This document shows positions 54,222 to 64,000 of a stretch of DNA of 64,000 nucleotides, piece by piece. This DNA is from Phlebopus portentosus. Its lineage: Eukaryota > Basidiomycota > Agaricomycetes > Boletales > Boletinellaceae. The notes under the pieces are model-generated. The model was not told the DNA's origin, made no database searches, and was given only the letters and a program-made list of their open reading frames with translations. Numbering within the stretch: the stretch's first letter is position 1; each line of letters begins with the position of its first letter. The stretch spans positions 806,001 to 870,000 of the forward strand of contig JAYXKI010000012.1 in the NCBI GenBank assembly GCA_037892935.1. Reading direction: 5' to 3'. A program made the position numbers and the translations under genes.

Positions 54222-56309
54222 ATGTCGGGCGAAGGCGTTCGACTCGGGAGTTATCCTTCCTCTTACCACCATCTCGACATAGAACGGTTCATCGAGTTCC
54301 TACCATCTCTGTCTACCTCTCCACTCATGGACACTACAAGACCACAGGATAACAAATTGGACGGTACGTGACATTTGGGATGCTGCATGTCTGCCTGTAT
54401 GGCATTACTAATCAGAGTTATAGATGCACTCAAGGCCCTCATAGAGAAGAGAGATGGATTGATGTCAAGTTTGGGAGAGAAAGGGAAAAGTGCAGATGCT
54501 TCTGCTTCTACTCTCGTTTCTGCGGTGGATGCGGTCGTCAGCCTGCATAACAAGATGACTGCGTTGTCCAGCAGAATTGCGGCGGAGGAAGACAAGATTA
54601 AAGCTACCTCAACAGCGCTGGATAGTATTACTGAGATAGTCAAACGTGACATTGGGGATCAAGCTGTGGCGATAGAGCAACTCATAGACGTAACGGTAAT
54701 GCTGGAACTTAAGGCCCTCGGGGTGAGCATGGCGCATGACATTCAGATGCATTTTTTACTGATGCCGCCATGCTCCTAGTACAAGGGAAGCCATCAAGCT
54801 ATCATTGTCCGTAGGGACCTTGATGACATTCGCTCTGCCGTCGCACACGGATTCATATCCCTTATGCCTGATGAATTCTCGACACACAACCTTCTCGATC
54901 GTAGTGATCCACTTAAGCGTTCAGTGATATGGTGGAAGTTCATACGCAGCCTTTCTGATACGTGGAAGTCATATTACGGTCGAAGTGGGAACAGCATGTT
55001 TCAGAATTACTCCGCCCTCGAGTGTGTGTCCTGCACTGCAGATTTGGAGTTTCTCTGCCGCTATCTCCTGGACCTTATCCAACCCAAGATAGATTGCGAC
55101 GAGGAGGGTCGTGTGCCGGATGAAAATGGGGGAGGTTGGCTTGCGAGACAATTGAAGTTCTTCGTGCCAGCATTTATACGGGCCTACACGGAGGAAAAGA
55201 AGGTCGTGATCCAATGTAGTGGGCAGGTGCAGTACTATGAGGAGCTATACCAGCACTATGAAGATTGGCTCCAAGCCCTGGTGGACCCCCAAAGGACTTT
55301 AACCCAGGTGCTCCAACAGTTCGCAACTGCGGCTGTACCCAAGAAGCCTAGCGATGAAGATGGCCTTCAAGACAAACTTGTTCTTGGAACAGCGCTAGAG
55401 TTACGACAGCAAGATGTTTGGCGCCATTGGCTCGGCCAATTGAAAGCTCAATGGGAAGAACATTTGAAGCTCTCGGACCCCGATGAGGACGTAGGACAGG
55501 GAGAGGGAGAGAGAAGTGAAGCACAAAAGCGAAAGGCGGATGACGATGGTGGCGCACATGGAGGTCCGCGACCTCGACTCAACCCCGACATGTCGACCTC
55601 AATCCATAGTTATGCTGCCGAAGGGCTCCAGAAGGCACATTTGATTTATCCGGACGAGGGCAAGCCCCCTCAAATCACTGGCAAGCCCGACGACACTTAT
55701 CCTCCTGAGCGGGTCCCAGCCTCCGATCCTAAACATTCAACCTATCTCGGTTATGTAAAACGTCGGGCGGAAATTTTGAAGCCTAGGATAGAGGCTATCG
55801 AAGAACTCGGCGATTCCAAGGAAAAATTCGAAACGTACCGAAAGTGTCTTCATATACTCCTTTCCAACAACATACGTCGTCTCGCAGTAACCGGCCCATC
55901 GGCATTGAGAATCGCGTCGAACCATCTAGCACACGCCAGGCACCCATATGACAAGGATTACGAGGAGTGTTTACAAGACGTCGCGCAGTTGTTAAAGACG
56001 GCTCAGCAGGGCCTCGCTGGTGATCCGGAGCTGTCGGATAGTTTCTCCACCTTACTGGCATCTGAAGAAGGAACCCATACCAAGGAACTCCAAGAGGCAC
56101 ATAAGCTTCTTACGGAGGACAATTACTTAGTTGAGGACGGCGTGTCGCTGGAGAAAGCAATCGATTCGTTCATCGAAGCAGAGCTGAGCGATCACAAGGC
56201 GCCGACATATATGGATAACGTTATTCTGTTGAAATGGTTGGATTCAGTTAAGCCTGTTCAGACGAATCAGGAGCCGGAAACGACGGGTTCGAAGGCGAAG
56301 GCGGCGTGA
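54222..56309 (+). CDS. Transposon-borne coiled-coil protein 2 (about 656 aa)
   Basis: Exons 54222-54363, 54424-54722 and 54780-56309; introns of 60 and 57 nt join in phase and sit at positions equivalent to those of coiled-coil protein 1. Domains: short N-terminus, coiled coil (KALIEKRDGLMSSLGEKGK to SRIAAEEDKIKATSTALDSI), a middle domain aligned with protein 1 (RRDLDDIRSAVAHGFISLMP), and an acidic, Lys-rich linker (GEGERSEAQKRKADDDGG). The C-terminal domain has RKCLHILLSNNIRRLAVTG, parallel to LQQCLRVLGDKNLRNLAVSG. The last 53 residues are identical to protein 1 because they lie in the inverted repeat. Function is unknown. Confidence 0.75.
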
Positions 56310-57546
56310 GTTGGGCCAGGGACCATCCAGCGTTGCTTTACAGTCGGAGGCCGAAAGTACTATGGACTATGGACTGGACGATCGCTTGCCCTCCACGGGC
56401 GGAATTATGCCCTCTTCACCTCTCCTTTGTTTTGTTTGGAGGCTGTTATTCGAAAGGATCTCCTCCCGTATTTATATTTGTCTCGGTCTTCTTATGCAGG
56501 TACGTTGACCGCTTTTGCGGCTGTTTGTATATAAAGAGCTTGCTGTGTTAGGTCACTACACAATAGCTCCATTTCCCTTGCCTTGTAGTGCGTGTACAGT
56601 AGGAGTCGCTGACTCCTCTTGTCTCCTATCATAAGTATTCTGTTCTTCTATATGAAATCTACCTCTGTATTTCCCCTGTATGTTGGCACATGTATGGATC
56701 GGATTGTACTCTTCGGTAGCGATGATTCATAGTAGCGATGGTTCGAGTTCCGCCTGCTTTCGTTTGATCAAGAGTTTGCCGTAAGTCGGAATTGTTTTTT
56801 GTAGATAGTGGGCTTGTCTGTGCGAGCTGTGTACTGAGCGATAATGGACACAACGAATTATAGTGAACTGATCTGTTGCTGAGGCTTCTTGGTCTGCTCT
56901 GGCTCGAGATACGAAGATGAATTTGAAGACGTTGATGGACCTGGCTCCAAAGGCTGCTGTATATTCTCTTCAGAGTGACGACTGGATGGGATAGGTAGTG
57001 AAGGGTGGGTACTGACCTGTTGGTAATCGAAACTTGCACAGACTCTAATATTCCCACCAAAAAATGATCGTAGTAGAAATGATCGGGTTTTTCTGTCGAA
57101 GTACATGAGTTATGATGGGTAAGAGGGAGAGAAATCTGCATGTAGGCATGCTAGAGGACTGCCTTTCTCTATGAAGGACACCTCATTGAGCCACAAAACT
57201 CACGCATAGATACCACCCATCCTTGCATGAATTTACCTGCTTGAATCATATTTTTATGAGCGGTATGTCGTGAGCTACGATTTTTTCACTGTCTGAGGGA
57301 GGGGGTTGAGGTACCGACTTGATGAGGTTGTCTTTCTTGTACTGCCACTTATATGCCACATTTTTTGGAAAATTTTACATTTGTAGAAGCGCATTTTCGA
57401 GTGCTTTTTTTATGTTGTAATAGTATGTCTTAATGTGCAATACTGAGTGAGCAATTGGCCGTTTTGTTCATTTTTGCCTTTCGAGGGCACAACGCGAGTG
57501 AAAAATCATGTGATTTTGGCTTTTCTCATTACTTTGGCAACGGCTG
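56149..57546 (-). repeat. Right 1.39-kb inverted repeat of the composite element
   Basis: Partner of 47478-48875. Ends GTTGCCAAAG-type terminus (on the minus strand CAGCCGTTGCCAAAGTAATG) followed by TA at 57547-57548. Confidence 0.92.
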
Positions 57547-57548
57547 TA

Positions 57549-60500
57549 AGACATACTATTATAACGTAAAAAAAGCACTCGAAAATGCGCTTCTACAGGT
57601 GTAAAATTTTCCAAACAATGTGTGTGTGTAAGTGGCAGTACAAGAAAGACAACCTCATCAAGTCGGTACCTCAACCCCCTCCCTCAGACAGTGAAAAAAT
57701 CGTAGCTCACGACATACCGCTCATAAAAATATGATTCAAGCAGGTAAATTCATGCAAGGATGGGTGGTATCTATGCGTGAGTTTTGTGGCTCAATGAGGT
57801 GTCCTTCATAGAGAAAGGCAGTCCTCTAGCATGCCTACATGCAGATTTCTCTCCCTCTTACCCATCATAACTCATGTACTTCGACAGAAAAACCCGATCA
57901 TTTCTACTACGATCATTTTTTGGTGGGAATATTAGAGTCTGTGCAAGTTTCGATTACCAACAGGTCAGTACCCACCCTTCACTACCTATCCCATCCAGTC
58001 GTCACTCTGAAGAGAATATACAGCAGCCTTTGGAGCCAGGTCCATCAACGTCTTCAAATTCATCTTCGTATCTCGAGCCAGAGCAGACCAAGAAGCCTCA
58101 GCAACAGATCAGTTCACTATATTCGTTGTGTCCATTATCGCTCAGTACACAGCTCGCACAGACAAGCCCACTATCTACAAAAAACAATTCCGACTTACGG
58201 CAAACTCTTGATCAAACGAAAGCAGGCGGAACTCGAACCATCGCTACTATGAATCATCGCTACCGAAGAGTACAATCCGATCCATACATGTGCCAACATA
58301 CAGGGGAAATACAGAGGTAGATTTCATATAGAAGAACAGAATACTTATGATAGGAGACAAGAGGAGTCAGCGACTCCTACTGTACACGCACTACAAGGCA
58401 AGGGAAATGGAGCTATTGTGTAGTGACCTAACACAGCAAGCTCTTTATATACAAACAGCCGCAAAAGCGGTCAACGTACCTGCATAAGAAGACCGAGACA
58501 AATATAAATACGGGAGGAGATCCTTTCGAATAACAGCCTCCAAACAAAACAAAGGAGAGGTGAAGAGGGCATAATTCCGCCCGTGGAGGGCAAGCGATCG
58601 TCCAGTCCATAGTCCATAGTACTTTCGGCCTCCGACTGTAAAGCAACGCTGGATGGTCCCTGGCCCAACTCACGCCGCCTTCGCCTTCGAACCCGTCGTT
58701 TCCGGCTCCTGATTCGTCTGAACAGGCTTAACTGAATCCAACCATTTCAACAGAATAACGTTATCCATATATGTCGGCGCCTTGTGATCGCTCAGCTCTG
58801 CTTCGATGAACGAATCGATTGCTTTCTCCACGTTGAACGAGGCTCCACTAACTTCATCTTCGTTAACATCAAAAACTTCGACTTTCTCCGTCGCATGGAA
58901 AGCTTCGCTGGGATCGAGGACTTCCTGCAAGTCGACGTCTCGCGACCCGATCTTTTTGACGGCGGCCCATGCATCTTCCAGGTCACTGGGGGATAGCTTG
59001 ACCTTGAGCGCACCCGCTTTTATAAGTTCGTAAACGCGAGTGGACCCAGATACTGCTAGATTCCGTAAGTTCTTATCGCCAAGCACCCGCAGGCACTGCT
59101 GAAGAACATTGAGCTGATGAGCGCGGCTCCGCTGCTTCTCGAGAAGCTTTGTAACTTCCTTCTCAAACACTCCTGCATTTACAGATAAGTGTTGTATCAA
59201 CGTTGAGTTGATCGCAGGTCCGATCTGCTGATCCTCGTGCGTGGAACCTAGATGCTGCGCTGGCCCTCCAAATGCGCTGATGGTATGGGCCGCCTGAGAA
59301 TGTTGCTGACTAACAGAAGATGCCGCCTCTTCCACTGTACCACCACGACGAAGTGTTTCTACAAGGCTGCGTTGCTCAGCCAGCCCAGCTTTCAGAGATT
59401 CCATTTCTATGCCCATTCGTTCCATTTCCTTCTTAGTCACGCTATATTCCCAGATTATGAGCGGGGTGAAGAACTTCATGATGCGATCAAAAAATTCGTT
59501 GATAGATTCCGTGTCAAAACGTCCAATTTCGTTGCAATGGTGTATGGCTTCCGATCGAAAATCTTCGATAATTGTGGTGTCCGGAAGACTGCCAAAATTC
59601 GGACCATTGGGTGAATAACGCTCCTCTTCCAAAAGATAGTGGAAAACAGAGCGGCGAGGACGAAACAGGTATGTCCCGTTCGCCTTTGATTCGACGTCAA
59701 AGTGGCGGCGGTAATGCTCGGTCAGCTTGAATAAAAACATGTGCCACAAGTTAACGGGCATCGCCCATCCCAGTTCAGATAGGAAACCCGTGATCGTGAA
59801 GAACTTGGGAAGGACGAGCGTAAAACCACGCGCTAGATCAAATCGCGCTCTCGTATACGCCCTTCGAACATCTAGCAACCTCGTAGCTGCATCACTCTAA
59901 AAAGAAAGAGGGACTATTAGGAAAGATGCATCTAAACGTGAATGAGTCATTTACCCCTAAAGAAGAAGCCTCAAGCATCTTAACATGCTCCACGGTCTCG
60001 GACAGCGCCATCGCCAACTCGGCGATATCCTTTTTCGCGGTTGAGGAATGATCCTGCAATTTCGCACGTTGCTCGTTCACAACATCCTCCAAGCCACCAA
60101 AACTCTTTCCAAGGTGAGAGACATGCTGATGAAGTTGGCGAACGACATCACACAGCACGTTTGTGACATCCATTACTTTGTCAGGATGAGCATCCTCATC
60201 CTCTTCGACTTTCCTCTTGATCCTCTTATGCTCGACAACCAGACCCTCAACAGGATCTACAGAGCCCGTTCTCAGGGGGACAGGGCAAAACAATATATAC
60301 CGTGGAGGATACTCACCATTCTTCTTCGATGCGCCACGGGAAACAACTGCCGGTGGGCGGACGCCGCGCCCGCGTGTCATGATGGTGGGGCGACTTTGAG
60401 AGAGGTGCAAAGCGTAAGACATTCTGAACAGTCCAAACTGTGGTAAATGGGGTAAAGGGAGAGGTGTGTGTGTTAGGAAGACGAAGTGGTGATAGGCTTT

Positions 60501-61619
60501 GGCTCTTACACTTACTAAGCGTGCGGCACTGCCGCGAATATTATAATATAATGTAATGTTGAAGCTTTTCTTTCACCCAGTATGACGCACGGGGTTCCTA
60601 TCTCAGATGACCTACGTCGCGTTATCGTCCACATGTCCATGAACTGTGGTCTAGATGTAAAAGGCATTGTTTATCTTACTGCAGTTCCTCGAGCTTCAGT
60701 GTATCGGATCCTGAATGCTTGGAAGCAAACTGGGGAAGAGTGTCTTGCACCCCGTTCGAAATCGGGACGTCCAAGGGCGTTAGACTTCTCTGATACCCAG
60801 GTACGCCTGAAGAATCGTGATCTTGGGGATGTAACTAACAAGGAACAAGTTTCTATTGAAAACAGTGATGCGTCACAATGATATCTATCTTGACGAACTC
60901 AGACAGTCGCTCGAAGAAAGATGCGGTGTGAGAGTATCTGATGCTACCATTTGGAGAACTCTTAACCGGGCAGGCTTTCGGATGAAGGAGGTAATTTGTA
61001 GCTTATCCAAATGGATTGATAAAAAATCACTAATTTCAACATAGATCACAAAACACGCTCAAGAACGCAATGAGTCCCGTCGGGCAGAGTATCGGCTTCG
61101 CATCGGAGCAAATTATTCTCCAGATCAGCTGGTTTTCGTTGATGAAAGTGCGTGTGATCGAAGGACATATTTGCGTGGTAGAGCATGGGCATTAGAGGGA
61201 GTTCGCGCATGCCGAAAGCAGGTCTTTACGAGGGGAAAACGGTATACCTTTCAGAGCTACCTGCACGCTATATCATTTTTCATGCTTTCAGGTATTCCAT
61301 CCTCCCTGCTATATCTCTGAGCGGAATCGTGGAATGTATGATAGTCGAAGGATCGTTCAATACGGAGCTTTTTATGGTTTTCATCGAGGACCTTCTGGTC
61401 AAAATGAATCCATTCCCGGCGCCGATGTCTGTCGTTGTTATGGACAATTGTGCCATCCACAAAGCTCCCGAACTTCGCGAGCTTGTCGAAGAAAGGTGAT
61501 GATTTTTCTCAGGTATGTTACTGAAAATTTGTTCACCCTTTTCATAGAGGAATGAGGCTGGAATATCTGCCAGCGTATTCTCCTAACTTCAACCCGATCG
61601 AGCTAGCCTTCTCGCTGCT
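57549..61619 (+). repeat. Direct 4.07-kb duplicate of 47594-51664
   Basis: Offset 9955 nt. Apart from differences near 57.57-57.63 kb and one missing base near 58121, the two stretches read the same. It begins exactly at the TA of copy 1 position 47592 and is broken at the TA at 61620. It contains a full coiled-coil gene 1 and most of a transposase. Confidence 0.95.
58670..60422 (-). CDS. Coiled-coil protein 1, second copy
   Basis: Exons 60422-60317, 60256-59955 and 59896-58670, equivalent to 48715-50467 shifted by 9955 nt, with the same predicted protein. The frame, introns and divergent promoter region (60423-60581) are retained, so it could be expressed. Lacking a partner SAM-like gene and right repeat nearby, it belongs to an incomplete element. 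Confidence 0.72.
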
Positions 61620-61620
61620 T
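60582..61620 (+). pseudogene. IS630/Tc1-like transposase, second copy, broken at TA
   Basis: Identical to the intact copy through exon 4 and the start of exon 5 (VVVMDNCAIHK and YSPNFNPIELAFSLL present). At 61620-61621, the TA of the codons after SLL, new sequence starting CAGCTAATTGC replaces the last 44 residues. All catalytic motifs are kept but the C-terminus is lost, so activity is doubtful. Confidence 0.88.
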
Positions 61621-61621
61621 A

Positions 61622-62465
61622 CAGCTAATTGCAAAATTGTTGGCAATTTGGAAAATCACGTGTATTTTTGACGCATAGTGCATCCTGGATGAGCAAAAAA
61701 AAACAAAATAGCGAATATCTCAGTCAATACAGCACATAAAAATCTGATATAACCATGTAAAAAACCTGCTCGAAAATGCGCTCCAGTACATATAAAAATG
61801 TCTGGGTTTTGTTGAGTATGTACTTCGCTACTAAAAAGATAGCATCATAGTGCTAAATCCTTGTCATGCCCTCCGTTCAGTGTAAAAATCATAGCTTGCC
61901 CAACGTCATCCGGAAAAATCTGATTCAAGTTTGATAAATCAGGCCAGCCCAGTGGGCACCTGTACGCAACTCCTCGAGGCACCCTGACATGATTGTGGTA
62001 GTGAAACTGGGTGGTTTGTTGTCACTCCTGCTCGCAGAACTCTCCCCTACTTCATTGCATCTGTCATAACTCACGCATTCGGACACCAAAAAATCTGATT
62101 GTTTCTGCTAAAAAGACAGCAGCATAGGCGCTTTCAGCCAAGACAGTAGCTGAGCTGAGTTAGGCTTGGGTGTGGCTACATTACATGTACTATCTACCAA
62201 TCAGACTTGAAACCACCTTGGTGACCATCCTCTGCTGAAATGTCACCCAAAATCATATCTGGGCGAGGGCGAACAAGGTCAGCTCAGCCATCATGCACTC
62301 CTGCTACAACCAAACTGAGTGTGCCCACCAGGGCTGCAGAAACATCTCTCAGAGAAACATGAGTGTATGCACATGACAGTAGTCTTTCGTATGCAGTATC
62401 TCCCCGCACAGCAGTTCTCATCACTTGTCCACAGTTCCCTCCTCATCCTCACTAATCCCTCATCA
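61622..62465 (+). mobile_element. Terminal part of another Tc1-like element inserted at TA
   Basis: Starts CAGCTAATTGCAAAATTG right after TA. Its following sequence (AAAATCACGTGTATTTTTGACG, CAATACAGCACATAAAAATC) is a diverged version of 27345-28050, with order and spacing kept: AATCACGTG, GAATGAGC-type, AAAATCTGAT, ATGTAAAAA and GGCCAGCC segments. It is non-coding. The other end of this element is not visible in the window. Confidence 0.6.
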
Positions 62466-62471
62466 CCCACA

Positions 62472-62575
62472 GGCATAAGGGAACCCCCAGTTGCTGGGGA
62501 CGGTGTAGTGTGCTACACTAACCTGTACCGGTCCAGCGGCACAGGCCTGTAAGGGCTGTACTCCCCTATGCCATA
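62472..62575. repeat. Short highly self-complementary sequence
   Basis: The outer ends GGCATAAGGG and CCCCTATGCC pair. Inside are two perfect small stems, CCCCAGTTGCTGGGG and GTGTAGTGTGCTACAC. It could be a fold-back element or a structured RNA remnant. No tRNA boxes are recognised and no clear target duplication is seen. Confidence 0.4.
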
Positions 62576-62605
62576 CCCAGGACACCCCATGTACTATTGT
62601 CAGCA

Positions 62606-63800
62606 AACGATTATGCTTCGTCAACCAGTCATGTCCAAGGAAGATGTTGCTTGATGCTAAGGATGTCACTGCCAGTCGAATCTCTTCCTCGTGTTTCCCA
62701 AAGAACATTCGTATGACTACATATTCCTTGATCAATCCAGCCTCGTTGCTTGTTCTGTCAGCATTGAAGACTGGTCTAGGCCGAATGTACCTTTGAGTGG
62801 GGAAACCATACCATTTGACAAAACCTTCGTCGATGCATGAGCCTGTGCATCCTGAGTTGATCAGTGCATGAGCATCAATGAAGTTTTCCTCTTCGAGTAG
62901 GGGGTTTGACAAGTCCACTTTGTCATCACCTGCTACCTTTGGGTGTACGATGCTAACGAAGGCATCCAACTCTTTTCCTCCCGCCCGTCACACGAACTGG
63001 TCTGCGTCCACAATGCCCTCGTGCCATACCTCAGCCGTGCGTCTGCCTACCACATCCTACACTGCTTCAGTGACGTTCGCCTGAGCAACAACGTTCTCGT
63101 GGTAAGGTGCTTCCGCCACAACCTCATTTTTTATAGTGGTTTGATTCCGCTCTTCCTCTCTCAATTTGCCTGCTTGCGCATCTGTTCTTCTGATAAATAA
63201 ATCTTCATAGACTTCGAAGTCATTGTTGTCATCTTCAGATTCATCTGGCAGCACGTCGGTAAGGATCTTTCGAAGGGTGAAACCGTCACTGGTATTTGCA
63301 TCTTGATATTGTACAACAGGATGATTATATTTTAACAAGTCCAACGAAAAGAGTCCTTTAGGAGACTGACCAGTCGTTCCGACGTCTATGCCTGGTCTTC
63401 TGGAAAACCCTCACCTTCCACTAATTCTTCTAGCTCAGCGGGCACTGCTCGGACCTCGACCTCTTCGAAGGAGGATTCCTTCGCTTGTCCGAGCTCTTCG
63501 AGGAGTGCTTCTCTGTCTTCTGGAACAAAGGCCGCGATGATGGCGCGTATCGCTTCATGACCTCATGGGCATTCCCTGATGTAGTGGCCCACCTGACCAC
63601 ACTTGTAACAAGCATGTGTACGATGCGCCTGGTTCATCATCATGTCCATGGGTTGTCCTAAGCCTCCATATGTTACTCCCGTGGCATCACGACGATCTTG
63701 AGCGGGGGGTACGAAAGGACGAGCTGCTTGTTGAGGTGGCATAGAATGTCTCATTGGTGGTACCGGTGTAAGAAGCATCGACACGCTAGGTCCGAGATCG
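62606..63800 (-). pseudogene. Gypsy chromovirus fragment D (end of gag, start of pol)
   Basis: Minus strand: PPQQAARPFVPPAQDRRDAT and zinc knuckle CYKCGQVGHYIREC (about 63620-63575), then a frame change. Next are the gag end with GAGGGTTTTCC (about 63415), the pol N-terminus (KYNHPVVQYQDANTSDGF, about 63340-63290) and the protease NSGCTGSCIDEG near 62855, where element B has DSG. It ends at HDWLTKHN (62606), where unrelated sequence begins. The changed protease residue and frame breaks show it is dead. Confidence 0.88.
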
Positions 63801-64000
63801 CGCACGTGACACGTGTTCCGCGGTGATCAGCATCGTAACAGCGGAACTCAGTGCGGATCGATTCGATTCGAAGTGGAACGGACTACTGTAGCCTCTCGCA
63901 CTCGACCGCTGCGTAGGAAGAACCTTCGGACGCTCGAGCCACCCAGTCGAAAACTTACAAAGGCTGACTTAGCTAGCTCGTCTTACTAAACCCAGGCACG
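63801..64000. other. Window end, nothing recognised
   Basis: No coding frame or gypsy similarity seen beyond about 63800; a CACGTGACACGTG motif lies at about 63804. Confidence 0.35.

Larger units (their letters stand above)
47478..57546. mobile_element. Putative four-gene composite IS630/Tc1-like transposon
   Basis: About 10 kb bounded by 1.39-kb inverted repeats. Gene order is quasi-symmetric: coiled-coil gene (-), transposase (+), AT-hook/SAM-like gene (-), coiled-coil gene (+). The two outer gene pairs diverge from short intergenic regions and the two inner genes converge. The right end reads GGCTG followed by TA (57547-57548), and TA is the target of Tc1-type elements. The left terminus (about 47478) has lost the matching last few bases. 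Its left 4 kb is duplicated at 57549-61620. Element status is inferred. Confidence 0.6.

Noticed and set aside
62472..62575. tRNA or tRNA-derived SINE
   Set aside because: Hairpins are present but no A-box/B-box pair (GGTTCGA-type) or cloverleaf could be drawn.

Overview
The window is nuclear DNA of a basidiomycete fungus, most likely an Agaricomycete. The signs are introns of 46-60 nt, a Plavaka/CACTA-type transposase, chromodomain Ty3/Gypsy elements, Ty1/Copia debris, an IS630/Tc1-like DDE family and a remnant of the fungal-type protein kinase family. Almost everything is mobile or duplicated DNA. No rRNA, convincing tRNA or CRISPR was seen.

1-18.3 kb is decayed host-type DNA. It has a two-exon Cys-rich ORF, three copies of a six-span membrane protein gene (7699-10176, 11082-12323, and an inverted fragment at 4812-3990), a Copia fragment, a kinase remnant and two eroded copies of a coiled-coil gene. 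About 2.2-4.81 kb is an inverted duplicate of about 11.5-14.2 kb. Both arms keep a 46-56 aa ORF whose protein is better conserved than the surrounding DNA. A Tourist-like MITE sits exactly at the stop codon of the 413-aa membrane protein and cuts off its old tail.

18.3-27 kb holds an IS630/Tc1-like pseudogene, a hAT-type MITE with an 8-bp target duplication, a chimera of HSP70 and RNA polymerase II RPB1 gene fragments, an apparently intact Plavaka transposase and a second Tc1-like pseudogene.

27.3-47.5 kb is a nest of Ty3/Gypsy chromoviruses between inverted 2.3-kb copies of a dead Tc1-like element. One copy (gag 35815-37269, pol to 41135) has uninterrupted frames. Both LTR families carry an 11-nt sequence just inside the LTR that is perfectly complementary to 11 nt of the LTR about 35 nt past the TATA box, as expected for Tf1-like self-priming. 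Gag and Pol overlap in the -1 frame behind a GGGTTTT heptamer. A non-autonomous LTR element with apparently identical LTRs is inserted in the leader.

47.5-57.5 kb looks like a four-gene composite transposon bounded by 1.39-kb inverted repeats. It carries a coiled-coil gene (-), an intact five-exon IS630/Tc1 transposase (+), an AT-hook/SAM-like gene (-) and a second coiled-coil gene (+). A near-identical copy of its left 4 kb follows head-to-head at a TA dinucleotide. That copy is broken at another TA (61620) by sequence with a different CAGC... terminus. The convergent pair transposase/SAM-like gene recurs at 18.3-19.7 kb, so the SAM-like gene is probably a standing part of this family. A broken gypsy fragment closes the window.
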